From Halioglobus japonicus (lineage in GTDB: Bacteria; Pseudomonadota; Gammaproteobacteria; Pseudomonadales; Halieaceae): 64,000 nucleotides of DNA. The notes under the pieces are model-generated. The model had not been told where the DNA came from. It ran no database searches and saw only the letters and a list, made by a program, of their open reading frames with translations. A program made the translations under genes and the position numbers. This document shows positions 56,854 to 64,000 of this stretch, in pieces. Every line of letters starts with the position of its first letter. Positions within the stretch are counted from its first letter, which is position 1. Location: the NCBI RefSeq assembly GCF_001983995.1, contig NZ_CP019450.1, positions 3,100,001-3,164,000 on the forward strand, in the 5' to 3' direction.

Positions 56854-58209
56854 TCAATCGAATCCCGGTGCCACAGCCGGTTTCCAGTACAATTGCCAAG
56901 ATGCCTCATCCTCTTCGCCGACATCGCCCCATCGCTCGCTGGCACAAGGCCCCAGCGCGCCCACTGCAAGAATCTCTCCGTCCAACTGTAGCAGGGGAAC
57001 CCGATCCCGCCACCACGGGGGTATCGCGGCCTCCTGCAGGAGTTTTTTGAGGCTGGTACTGCGCTTGCGAGCCACTGGACGGCAGCGCTCGCCGCCCTCG
57101 CGAATGGCAACCTCAGGGCGCTCATCCAGGGCCAGCCACACCCCCTCCCCCTCGGCCCGCGCCAGGCCGATATCTCCTATACCCGGCAGCGTCAGCGACT
57201 GCCCCGGCGCCAATTCCGGCAGGGCCTCCGGTAAATTGTCCTGCGTTAGCAACAGGTACACCGCGTTCTGGAACCGTTGCAGCTGATACTGGCCGCAGTC
57301 CAGCCGCGGCGCAGCGTCTGCACCCGCCTCGCGCAATTGGCGCAGGAACTCCGCCAATGCCAATGCATCCGGCGCCGGGTAGCCGCCGAGTTTCAGCCAG
57401 TCACGCAGGGTAGCGGCCGCGGTTTCACTGTCAGGTTCCACCAGGCTGGACACGGGCAAACCCGGGTCGCCCACACAGGAAAATTGCGTGGCTGGCAGCT
57501 GTCGCGCCTCGCGCAATGCACTGGCTGCAACGGCCAGATGATCGCCAGCGCGCGTCACCGTTTTGCGGTAACCCGGCCAGCGAGCTGCCAATAGCGGCAG
57601 CACTTCGGCGCGCAGATAATTGCGATCCAGCGAGGTATCGCCATTGCTGGGGTCTTCGATACAGCTGAGCCCGTGCTCGGCCACATAGGCTTCCAGGGCT
57701 GAGCGTGGCGTGTCCAGCAGCGGGCGGCTCAACCGCCCCGCGCCCAACGGGCGCGCCGCCGGCATAGCGGCAAGCCCCTCTACCCCGGCTCCGCGCAGCA
57801 ACCGCAGAAAAAGTGTTTCCACCTGATCGTCCTGGTGATGGCCTAGAAACAGCACATCGCCCTCCCCCAGCTGGGCTTCAAACTGGGCGTAGCGGGCATC
57901 GCGAGCCGCCGCCTCCAGCCCTTCACCGTCAGCCTCCACACGCGCATCGAGCGCCTTGAAAGGCACATCCAGAAAGCGACAAATCCACGCACAGTGATTC
58001 ACCCATTCTGCGGCCTGTTGCTGCAGGCCGTGGTTCACATGCAGGGCGGTAATAGCCGGCACATCGTCGCGACCGCGACGCCAGCGGGTAAGCAAGTGGA
58101 GCAATGCGGTGGAATCAACCCCGCCACTGAAACCAACGTACCAGTGGGGGGAGTCGAGAAGGTCGAGCAGTGTGGCGTCGAGCAAACTGTGATCCAGAGC
58201 GCGCGACAT
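56854..58209 (-). CDS. tilS: tRNA(Ile)-lysidine synthase
   Basis: 451 residues. The PP-loop VGFSGGVDSTALLHLL (about 27-42) is the ATP pyrophosphatase motif; LHVNHGLQ and HHQDDQVETLFLRLLRGAG follow, and the C-terminal tRNA-binding domain has CRPVARKRSTSLKKLLQEA. Makes lysidine in the anticodon of tRNA(Ile2). 15 bp after accA. Confidence 0.96.
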   Translation of the reverse strand: MSRALDHSLLDATLLDLLDSPHWYVGFSGGVDSTALLHLLTRWRRGRDDVPAITALHVNHGLQQQAAEWVNHCAWICRFLDVPFKALDARVEADGEGLEAAARDARYAQFEAQLGEGDVLFLGHHQDDQVETLFLRLLRGAGVEGLAAMPAARPLGAGRLSRPLLDTPRSALEAYVAEHGLSCIEDPSNGDTSLDRNYLRAEVLPLLAARWPGYRKTVTRAGDHLAVAASALREARQLPATQFSCVGDPGLPVSSLVEPDSETAAATLRDWLKLGGYPAPDALALAEFLRQLREAGADAAPRLDCGQYQLQRFQNAVYLLLTQDNLPEALPELAPGQSLTLPGIGDIGLARAEGEGVWLALDERPEVAIREGGERCRPVARKRSTSLKKLLQEAAIPPWWRDRVPLLQLDGEILAVGALGPCASERWGDVGEEDEASWQLYWKPAVAPGFD

Positions 58210-58223
58210 TGCGGGTCAGATCA

Positions 58224-59171
58224 CTAGTTGCCGTAGGACATCAAGCGCTGGTAGCGCTTGGCCAGCAGGTCTTCGGTGGGCAGCGCCTGCAAGGAGTCGA
58301 GCTGCTTGATCAGGTGATCGCGAATACGTTCCGCCATCAGGTCCACGTCCCGGTGGGCGCCGCCCATGGGCTCGGGGATGGTGGCATCGACAATACCCAG
58401 ATCCTCGAGCACGGACGAGGTCACACCCATGGCCTGGGCGGCATCGGATGCATGGGAGGAATCCTTCCAGATGATATTGGCGCAACCCTCGGGAGAGATT
58501 ACAAAGTACGTGGAGTACTGGAGCATGGCGAGATGGTCGCCAACACCAATACCCAGGGCACCGCCAGAAGAGCCTTCGCCAATCACCACGCAGATAATCG
58601 GTGTCGCCAGGCGCGACATCACGGCCAGATTCTGGGCGATAGATTCAGAAATGCCCCGCTCCTCGGAATCAATACCGGGGTAGGCTCCAGGGGTATCGAT
58701 GAGCGTTACTACGGGCATCTTGAAGCGCTCGGCCATTTCCATAAGGCGCAGGGCCTTGCGGTAGCCCTCGGGCTTGGGCATGCCGAAGTTGCGCATGACC
58801 TTGTCTTTCACGGCACGGCCCTTTTCCTGGCCGATGACCATCACCGGCTTGCCGTCCAGACGGGCAACACCGCCGACGATAGCGTTGTCGTCACCGAAAC
58901 GGCGATCGCCGTGCAGCTCGTCAAACTCGGTAAAAATACGGGGGATGTAATCCAGGCTGTAGGGGCGCAGCGGGTGGCGCGCCACTTTGACGATGTCCCA
59001 GGCGCTGAGATTGCTGTAAATCTTTTCGGTGAGCCTGGCGCTCTTGTCCCGCAGGGTGTCGATCTCTTCGCTGATATTGATATCGGCGTCAGACCCCACC
59101 AATTGCAGCTCCTCGATCTTCACCTCGAGTTCGGCAATGGGTTGTTCAAAGTCCAGGTAATTCGGGTTCAT
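58224..59171 (-). CDS. accA: Acetyl-CoA carboxylase carboxyltransferase subunit alpha
   Basis: 315 residues. [18 protein letters not shown] opens the family; [68 protein letters not shown] and [15 protein letters not shown] ([13 protein letters not shown]) segments are complete. Transfers carboxyl to acetyl-CoA with AccD in fatty-acid synthesis. Confidence 0.97.
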   Translation of the reverse strand: MNPNYLDFEQPIAELEVKIEELQLVGSDADINISEEIDTLRDKSARLTEKIYSNLSAWDIVKVARHPLRPYSLDYIPRIFTEFDELHGDRRFGDDNAIVGGVARLDGKPVMVIGQEKGRAVKDKVMRNFGMPKPEGYRKALRLMEMAERFKMPVVTLIDTPGAYPGIDSEERGISESIAQNLAVMSRLATPIICVVIGEGSSGGALGIGVGDHLAMLQYSTYFVISPEGCANIIWKDSSHASDAAQAMGVTSSVLEDLGIVDATIPEPMGGAHRDVDLMAERIRDHLIKQLDSLQALPTEDLLAKRYQRLMSYGN

Positions 59172-59277
59172 CGCGCGCGCAGGTCCTACGTCATTTCAGC
59201 TGGCGACAGTGTACAGAAATTCCCCGCTGCGCTCCAACAAAGACTCAGCCGCAGGAACATAGCAAGCAGGGGTGTGG

Positions 59278-59678
59278 CTAATTTTCCAGGCTCTTCAGGG
59301 CGTCGGCATCAACCCCTTTCACGGCATCCTTGGCGATCTTGTCCGGGTCGTTCTTGTCCATTTCTTTCTTGATGCTATTTGCGCCGTAAGCTCCGGCAGC
59401 CGCGCTTCCCACCGCTACGGCCTGCTGCTGCAGCTTTATGCCCTCGGCCTCGCCCGCCAGCCAACCGGCCTCGTACTCGGCGTCTGTTTCGAAGCGCTCG
59501 TGGCCTTTGATGTAGGTTTCGTAATCCTTACCCTGCTCCTGCATGCCGCTATGCCTGCCATCGTGGAAGCCGGTGATAAACGCCTGAGAACGGCCCTGTT
59601 CCTGTAATGCTCCGTCGGTGGTGCCACAGCCGACTAATATCGTGGCTGAGCCAGCAGCGTTATTAAGATGCGCAACAT
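59278..59678 (-). pseudogene. Small lipoprotein, frameshifted near its lipobox
   Basis: ATG 59678, with GGAG 7 nt upstream, opens MLRILITLLAQ, after which the frame breaks at about 59646. The next frame continues TILVGCGTTDGALQEQ (lipobox LVGC) and stays open to 59278 (FETDAEYEAGWLAGEAEG, then an Ala/Gly-rich helix). One G restored (CAGGCC for CAGCC) joins them. About 133 residues. An internal ATG at 59544 gives only the C-terminal part. Function unknown; same missing-base pattern as other genes here. Confidence 0.6.
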
Positions 59679-59718
59679 CGCAAATCTCCTGTCGGGCTCT
59701 ACGCCCTTCTCATTATGG

Positions 59719-60051
59719 TTATGAAATTCTAGTGGCCGTGGGCCGGGAAGCCGTTCTCCGGGGACAGGTGTGGCAGACGTCGCCATCGGGGTCCCGCCAC
59801 TTGCCGACATGCCGGTCATAGTAGAAGCCCCCGTATTTACCTTTGTAGGTATCACTCTGCTTATGCTTGTGTGAGGGCTTGAGATGGAGATGCCCGGTCT
59901 GTGAATACGCGGCCATGTGCAGAGCCTCGAATTCGGGGATTTCAGTCATTACCGCCATTTTGTACTGCTGGCGGCGCTCGGGATAATCCGATGCGTATAC
60001 TGCGGCAGGCGTTAACAGCGCGAAGCTCAGGAGCGCTGTGATTGTTTTCAT
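59719..60051 (-). CDS. Small exported hypothetical protein
   Basis: 110 residues from ATG 60051 (AGGTGAC upstream). Signal peptide MKTITALLSFALLTPAAVYA, then a polar body rich in His, Lys and Tyr (HLHLKPSHKHKQSDTYKGKY) and a CxxC pair near the C-terminus (VCHTCPRR). Possibly metal- or heme-binding; no family recognised. Confidence 0.55.
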   Translation of the reverse strand: MKTITALLSFALLTPAAVYASDYPERRQQYKMAVMTEIPEFEALHMAAYSQTGHLHLKPSHKHKQSDTYKGKYGGFYYDRHVGKWRDPDGDVCHTCPRRTASRPTATRIS

Positions 60052-60137
60052 AAAGTCACCTGATCGATCGATGTCGCTACACTCTCGATATAGCAACAAA
60101 CCACCGGATGTCTTACCCCATGCTGCCCTAAAGGTGG

Positions 60138-60797
60138 TCAGCGAATGGCCTGGTAAATGCGCACATCACGAAACTCGGCGGACTCGTCGAGATCGGGGAT
60201 CGTACAACTCTGCCGGCGATCAATCGCCCGATAGGGAGGATGATCAAAGTTCTTGACCCGGGAATCGGCAATGAGCACATGCGGGGCCCGGGCCACGAAA
60301 CGCTCCAGCCAGGGGAAGTTCTCTCGATCGTAGAGCACGTCGGCCACAATGATCAGGTCGATATCATCCTGTACATCGAAGTAATCTTCGGCGAGAACCA
60401 GGGACACATCATTGAGCTGGGCGTTAAACTGTGTGGCAGCGATAGCCAATGGGTCGATGTCGCAGGCAACAACTTCGCGCGCGCCAGCCATGGCCGCCGC
60501 AACCGCCACCACGCCTGAGCCGCAGCCGAAATCCAACACGCGCTTACCGGCCACCTGTTCGGGATGATCGAGAATATAGCGGGCCAGCACCTGCCCGGAC
60601 GCCCAGCAGAAAATCCAGTACAGCGGGCTGTCCATCACCGCCCACATCTCCTGCCTGTTCAGCACCTGGCGTGGATAATCCTCAGCCAGCAGCAACAACC
60701 GCAGCTCCGGGGCATCCGGCAATGGCATGACCTCCAGATGAGCACTGGGCAGAATGTCCCGCAGGCGGGCTTCAAGATTTTCACGATCGGGCGACAT
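60138..60797 (-). CDS. Class I SAM methyltransferase (ETFB-lysine methyltransferase-like)
   Basis: 219 residues. RVLDFGCGSGVVAVAAAMAG is SAM motif I, VVACDIDPLAIAAT motif II, and LIIVADVLYDRENF the acidic motif III; LYWIFCWASGQVLARYI before motif I matches METTL20/KIN-type lysine methyltransferases. Divergent from the rluA-family gene. Substrate uncertain. Confidence 0.85.
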   Translation of the reverse strand: MSPDRENLEARLRDILPSAHLEVMPLPDAPELRLLLLAEDYPRQVLNRQEMWAVMDSPLYWIFCWASGQVLARYILDHPEQVAGKRVLDFGCGSGVVAVAAAMAGAREVVACDIDPLAIAATQFNAQLNDVSLVLAEDYFDVQDDIDLIIVADVLYDRENFPWLERFVARAPHVLIADSRVKNFDHPPYRAIDRRQSCTIPDLDESAEFRDVRIYQAIR

Positions 60798-60827
60798 GGC
60801 GGCGGATTATACTTACACTACGCGCCA

Positions 60828-61488
60828 TGTCCGAATTACCCCCTATATCGTCCCCCATAGCCAGGAAGCCATTCGCATTCTGCACGAGGATCACGACCTG
60901 TTACTGGTGCGCAAACCCGACCTGTTACTGAGCATCCCGGGCCGTCACCCCCTCAACAAGGATTGCCTGATTACCCGGCTGCAGGCGGACTATCCCACGG
61001 CCACGATTGTACACCGCCTTGACCTCGACACCTCGGGCATTATGGTCATCCCCCTGAACAAGCCCACTCACGCCCATATCAGCCGCCAGTTTCAGGAGCG
61101 CAAGGTAGAGAAATCCTATATCTCGGTCGTACACGGCATCGTCGAGAACGACGAAGGCGAGGTGGAACTGCCAATCCGCTGCGACTGGGAGCGGCGCCCA
61201 CTGCAGATGATTGACCACGAACGCGGCAAACACGCCCTCACCCGCTACCGCGTGCTGGAACGCCAGGGCGACCGCACCCGCATGCTACTTATGCCTGTGA
61301 CCGGACGCTCCCATCAGCTGCGCATTCATATGCGTGAACTGGGCCACCCTATTCTGGGCTGCGACATGTACGCTCATGAGGAGGCGCTGAAAATGGCGGA
61401 TCGTCTGTTGCTGCATGCGACGACGTTGGGGTTTGAACACCCGGCGACCGGGGAGTGGCTTGAAGGTGAGTGTCAGCCGGATTTCTAG
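60828..61488 (+). pseudogene. RluA-family pseudouridine synthase, probable missing C near its start
   Basis: HRLDLDTSGIMVI (catalytic Asp), RKPDLLLSIPGRHPLNKDCL, VTGRSHQLRIHM and HATTLGFEHPATGEWLEG identify an RluA-type rRNA/tRNA pseudouridine synthase. From ATG 60828, MSELPPISSP is followed by C5 (about 60854-60858); a sixth C joins it to HSQEAIRILHEDHDLLLV, giving about 220 residues. The alternative is an in-frame start further upstream (60754 or 60796), overlapping the divergent methyltransferase. The catalytic part is intact either way. Confidence 0.8.
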
Positions 61489-61627
61489 ACGCTGGATACG
61501 TGCCAGCTCACTCTATTCGGCACCAGAACACCAAAGGCCTTTCCAGAACCGCTACAAGCACATCCATGTGGGCGTAGTGGTTTCGAGAGGATACGAAAGT
61601 TCTCAGCCCGACTAGCCCTGCACCAAA
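61489..61627. other. Intergenic, nothing recognised
   Basis: Gap between the convergent pseudouridine synthase and permease genes. No convincing ORF, RNA or strong terminator seen. Confidence 0.4.
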
Positions 61628-62734
61628 TCAAAGATTATTAAGCACGTACCCAATCACCATCACCTGAGGCACGGTAATCAACGGCAGGAACAAGGCAATC
61701 TTCCAGGACCGGGTCGTGTCCTTGATCGACATCACCTCGGTGTAGTCAGTAGCCACCCCCGCCATCAGGAACGTAAACGCATTCCCCGGCGCCTGGGCCC
61801 GATTCATCAGGTCAGCGGCAATCGGCGTGGCACCCTCAGAGCACACTTCGATAATGGTCGTTGCCAGCAGAGTCAGCCAAAGGCCTGCAAAGGTCGCCCC
61901 AAACCAGGCAGCAAAGGCGTCCTCAGGCACCAGCGCACGAATGAGCCCAGCCAGAATGAGGCCAAACATCGACCAGCGAATCACCACCCGCGAGCCCGCA
62001 ACCCCCTCTTTCAGCAGATCCACAGTACCCGCTGCGGAGAAGTGCATATCGCCGCGCAGCTCTGCCCACATTTCCCCCACCGGGCGCTCCTCACCGAGGG
62101 TTTCGCGCCAGGGATTGGCCGGCAAGGTGCCGCGACGGGTCAGCTGTTCGAAAATCAGCCCGGTGATAATGCCAATGACCAGTGACAAGCCGATAAAGAG
62201 CAAGGTCCAGCCGACACCGATCAGACCAAACAGAATCAGCGTCAGGGAGAAGGAGTTCCAGGGGCTGGCCAGCAGAAAGGCCATTACCTGGCCGGTGCTG
62301 GCGCCTCGTTCGTAGAGTTTCATGCCGACAGCGAGAATGCCGTGGCTGCACAGATCTAGAAAGACGCCCGCCAGGGTGGCCCGGAATAATCCGCGAACAC
62401 CGGTATCGCGGCCCAGCACACCCATGACCAGTTCACGGGGAATACGGCTTAGCAGACCGACAAAAATAATCCCCAGGGCGATGCCCCACCAAATGGCGTT
62501 AAATAGTTCGAAAACACCGCCACTGAAGACGCCGATCACACTGCTGTGGTCGTGGGGATTAAACGCACCCCAGACGTAGGCGGCTGTAACGATCGTCAGG
62601 CATGCCCAGAGGAAGTAGTCGCGTCGGGCAGGCGCCTCACAGCAGGGGTCAACGGCCTCCGTCGCCGGGCTATTCACGTCAGGGTTGTCCGAGGCGCTGC
62701 CGCAGCAGCTGTCGTGCTCTGCATGGGTGCTCAT
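61628..62734 (-). CDS. DUF318 permease, SO_0444-like Cu/Zn efflux transporter
   Basis: 368 residues. A soluble N-terminus with two Cys-Cys pairs (DSCCGSAS and DPCCEAPAR) and several His looks like a metal-binding tail. About eight helices follow in two inverted DUF318 halves; DLCSHGILAVGMKLYERGAS and EVCSEGATPIAADLMNRA are the paired family motifs with Cys and acidic residues. Overlaps the stop of the CueR-type regulator by 4 bp, so it is expressed from the CueR promoter at 63158-63188. Probable copper (or zinc) export. Confidence 0.88.
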   Translation of the reverse strand: MSTHAEHDSCCGSASDNPDVNSPATEAVDPCCEAPARRDYFLWACLTIVTAAYVWGAFNPHDHSSVIGVFSGGVFELFNAIWWGIALGIIFVGLLSRIPRELVMGVLGRDTGVRGLFRATLAGVFLDLCSHGILAVGMKLYERGASTGQVMAFLLASPWNSFSLTLILFGLIGVGWTLLFIGLSLVIGIITGLIFEQLTRRGTLPANPWRETLGEERPVGEMWAELRGDMHFSAAGTVDLLKEGVAGSRVVIRWSMFGLILAGLIRALVPEDAFAAWFGATFAGLWLTLLATTIIEVCSEGATPIAADLMNRAQAPGNAFTFLMAGVATDYTEVMSIKDTTRSWKIALFLPLITVPQVMVIGYVLNNL

Positions 62735-63132
62735 ACCGTAGCCTCCCCGCTAGCCAGGTCGTCGAGAATGGCACAGTCGGGGCCTGCATCGCCCTGGCAG
62801 CGCGCGGCCAGCCCCTCCAGGACCTCCTGCATCGCCTGCAGGCGAGCAATGCGCTCCTGTAACTGGGCGCTCTTTTCCAGCACCAGCGCCTTGGCGTGAC
62901 GGCTCTGGCGACCGCTGTCGCGATGCAAGTTCAGCAGTTCCCGGCACTCATCGAGGTTAAAGCCTACATCACGAGCCCGGGCCAGGAACTTGAGTTCTTC
63001 CACTGCAGCGGGCTCGTAGTGGCGATAGCCATTTTCACCGCGCAGTGCGGGGGCAATAATGCCAATATTTTCGTAGTAGCGAATCGTCTTGCTGGACAGC
63101 CCGCTGCGGCGGGCGGCTTCTGAAATCTTCAT
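62731..63132 (-). CDS. CueR-type Cu(I)-responsive MerR regulator
   Basis: 133 residues. MKISEAARRSGLSSKTIRYY is the MerR HTH start, a dimerisation helix follows, and the metal loop holds Cys112 and Cys120 (CQGDAGPDC), the same positions and spacing as in E. coli CueR, plus Ser77. These features indicate a +1 metal ion sensor (Cu, Ag, Au). First gene of a two-gene operon with the permease; its promoter contains its own operator. Confidence 0.93.
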   Translation of the reverse strand: MKISEAARRSGLSSKTIRYYENIGIIAPALRGENGYRHYEPAAVEELKFLARARDVGFNLDECRELLNLHRDSGRQSRHAKALVLEKSAQLQERIARLQAMQEVLEGLAARCQGDAGPDCAILDDLASGEATV

Positions 63133-63157
63133 CGGTATGACCTCTCATTCAGGCCCC

Positions 63158-63188
63158 AATCTAAACCTTCCAGCAACTGGAAGGTCAA
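63158..63188 (-). promoter_or_regulatory. CueR-type promoter/operator with 19-bp spacer
   Basis: On the minus strand -35 TTGACC (63188-63183) and -10 TAGATT (63163-63158) are separated by 19 bp, the long spacer typical of MerR-family promoters. The spacer contains a perfect palindrome ACCTTCCAG-CAA-CTGGAAGGT (63165-63185, plus strand), matching the CueR operator consensus. Drives cueR-like gene and permease. Confidence 0.92.
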
Positions 63189-63312
63189 GAAACTTTAGAT
63201 TCTTACAACCCCAGGGGGTTATTCGCTGGATTACTGAGAAGTAGGAACATTACAATCGTTGCCAACTATTATTGGCGCGCAAGGCGCGCGCCATCCATTA
63301 CGGGAATATTCG

Positions 63313-64000
63313 ATGTCAGCAGTTATCTACCCAACCACGAACCTCACGGCGACCGAGCAGCTCAATTTTGATCGCGGTGAAGGTGTGTATGTCTATGACA
63401 AAAATGGCAAGCAGTACCTCGAAGGTATGGCGGGGCTTTGGTGCACCGGGCTCGGTTACGGCAACCAGGAGCTCATTGATACGATCAGCGCGCAGTTGAG
63501 CAAGCTATCATTCGCCCATAACTTTGGCGGCAAAACACACCAGCCAGTTATCGACCTGGCCGACAAGCTGGCCGGCATGGTACCGGTAGAAAATGCCAAG
63601 GTATTTTTCGGCCACTCCGGTTCGGACGCTAACGACAGCCATATCAAAATGCTGCGCTACTACTTCAATGCCATCGGCAAGCCTGAGAAGCGCAAAATCA
63701 TTACCCGCGAGCGGGCCTACCACGGCGTTACCGTGGCTGCCGGTTCACTGACCAGCCTGCCCGCCAACCTCGCGCACTTCGATGCGCCGCTGGAGGCGCT
63801 GGGCATTCTACGCACCGACGCTCCGCACTTTTATCGCGGTGTACAGGGCGACGAATGTGCCGCTGAGTACGGCACCCGCCTGGCCAACAACCTCGAGGAA
63901 CTGATTCTGCGCGAAGGTCCGGACACCATCGCCGCCTTTATCGCCGAGCCGATTACCGGCGCCAGCGGTGTGATTGTTCCGCCCCCGGGCTACTACGAGA
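63313..64000 (+). CDS. Class III (omega-type) aminotransferase, N-terminal part
   Basis: About 229 N-terminal codons; runs off the right edge. GVYVYDKNGKQYLEGMAGLW and GLGYGNQELIDTISAQLSKL open the class III fold; FFGHSGSDANDSHIKMLRYY (PLP phosphate-binding turn), AYHGVTVAAGSLTSLP and FIAEPITGASGVIVPPPGYY match aspartate aminotransferase-like omega transaminases acting on putrescine, beta-alanine or similar amines. The catalytic Lys lies beyond the window. Confidence 0.9.
   Translation, partial: MSAVIYPTTNLTATEQLNFDRGEGVYVYDKNGKQYLEGMAGLWCTGLGYGNQELIDTISAQLSKLSFAHNFGGKTHQPVIDLADKLAGMVPVENAKVFFGHSGSDANDSHIKMLRYYFNAIGKPEKRKIITRERAYHGVTVAAGSLTSLPANLAHFDAPLEALGILRTDAPHFYRGVQGDECAAEYGTRLANNLEELILREGPDTIAAFIAEPITGASGVIVPPPGYYE

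Noticed and set aside
58170..59372. 400-codon open frame on the plus strand opposite accA
   Set aside because: Antisense shadow of accA; composition and lack of motifs argue against a real gene.

Overview
The window looks like chromosome of a marine, aerobic, heterotrophic gammaproteobacterium. The housekeeping order on the minus strand (accA, tilS, pyrG, kdsA, eno, ftsB, ispD, ispF, truD, pcm, nlpD, rpoS) is gammaproteobacterial. The moderately GC-rich accessory genes (sulfatases, wax-ester synthase, CaiB-type CoA transferase, acyl-CoA dehydrogenase, GMC oxidoreductase, an IPTL-CTERM protein) fit the Halieaceae/OM60-NOR5 or Spongiibacteraceae lineages. That placement is inference from gene content.

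Layout. 1-7.1 kb: two formylglycine-type sulfatases flank a DUF4345-like membrane protein, a DJ-1/PfpI protein, a metallo-beta-lactamase-fold hydrolase, an enoyl-CoA hydratase and a wax-ester synthase; four copies of a palindrome (GGGG[A/G]CAGACCAC) sit in the gaps. 7.2-12.7 kb: TetR regulator, nitronate monooxygenase-like enzyme, Old Yellow Enzyme, GST and GMC oxidoreductase. 12.8-15.7 kb: IPTL-CTERM protein, threonine aldolase, Nudix hydrolase and Lrp/AsnC regulator. 15.9-21.6 kb: a phenylalanine/tyrosine catabolic operon (hppD, VOC protein, fumarylacetoacetase, maleylacetoacetate isomerase, phenylalanine hydroxylase, QDPR-like SDR); no cupin-type homogentisate dioxygenase is present in the window. 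21.6-24.3 kb: a mosaic of gene tails, partial duplications of the 14.5-15.3 kb and SDR/ADH loci, a truncated patatin lipoprotein, and an AT-rich DUF2798 gene beside an attC-like palindrome. 24.3-36 kb: Zn-alcohol dehydrogenase, DoxX plus glutathionyl-hydroquinone reductase, SDR, esterase, MmyB-type regulator, acyl-CoA dehydrogenase, S9 peptidase, and an HMG-CoA-lyase-like/CoA-transferase pair. 36-37.5 kb: a decayed island. 37.6-46.6 kb: small membrane and stress-type genes, including a stand-alone lspA, a DOPA dioxygenase and a HupE/UreJ-like pair. 46.6-61.5 kb: the core operon block, then rluA. 61.6-64 kb: a CueR-regulated DUF318 permease with a textbook 19-bp-spacer promoter, then the start of a class III aminotransferase.

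A cross-cutting observation concerns sequence quality. At least seven, probably eight, genes, including the normally essential ispF, are broken by exactly one missing base in or next to a G/C run (C5 for C6, C6 for C7, or G for GG). Every case is a deletion and every downstream frame is intact. This looks like systematic G/C-homopolymer undercalling rather than gene loss. It should be kept apart from the genuinely decayed loci at about 21.6-24.2, 36.1-37.5 and 45.9-46.3 kb, which have multiple lesions or large deletions.
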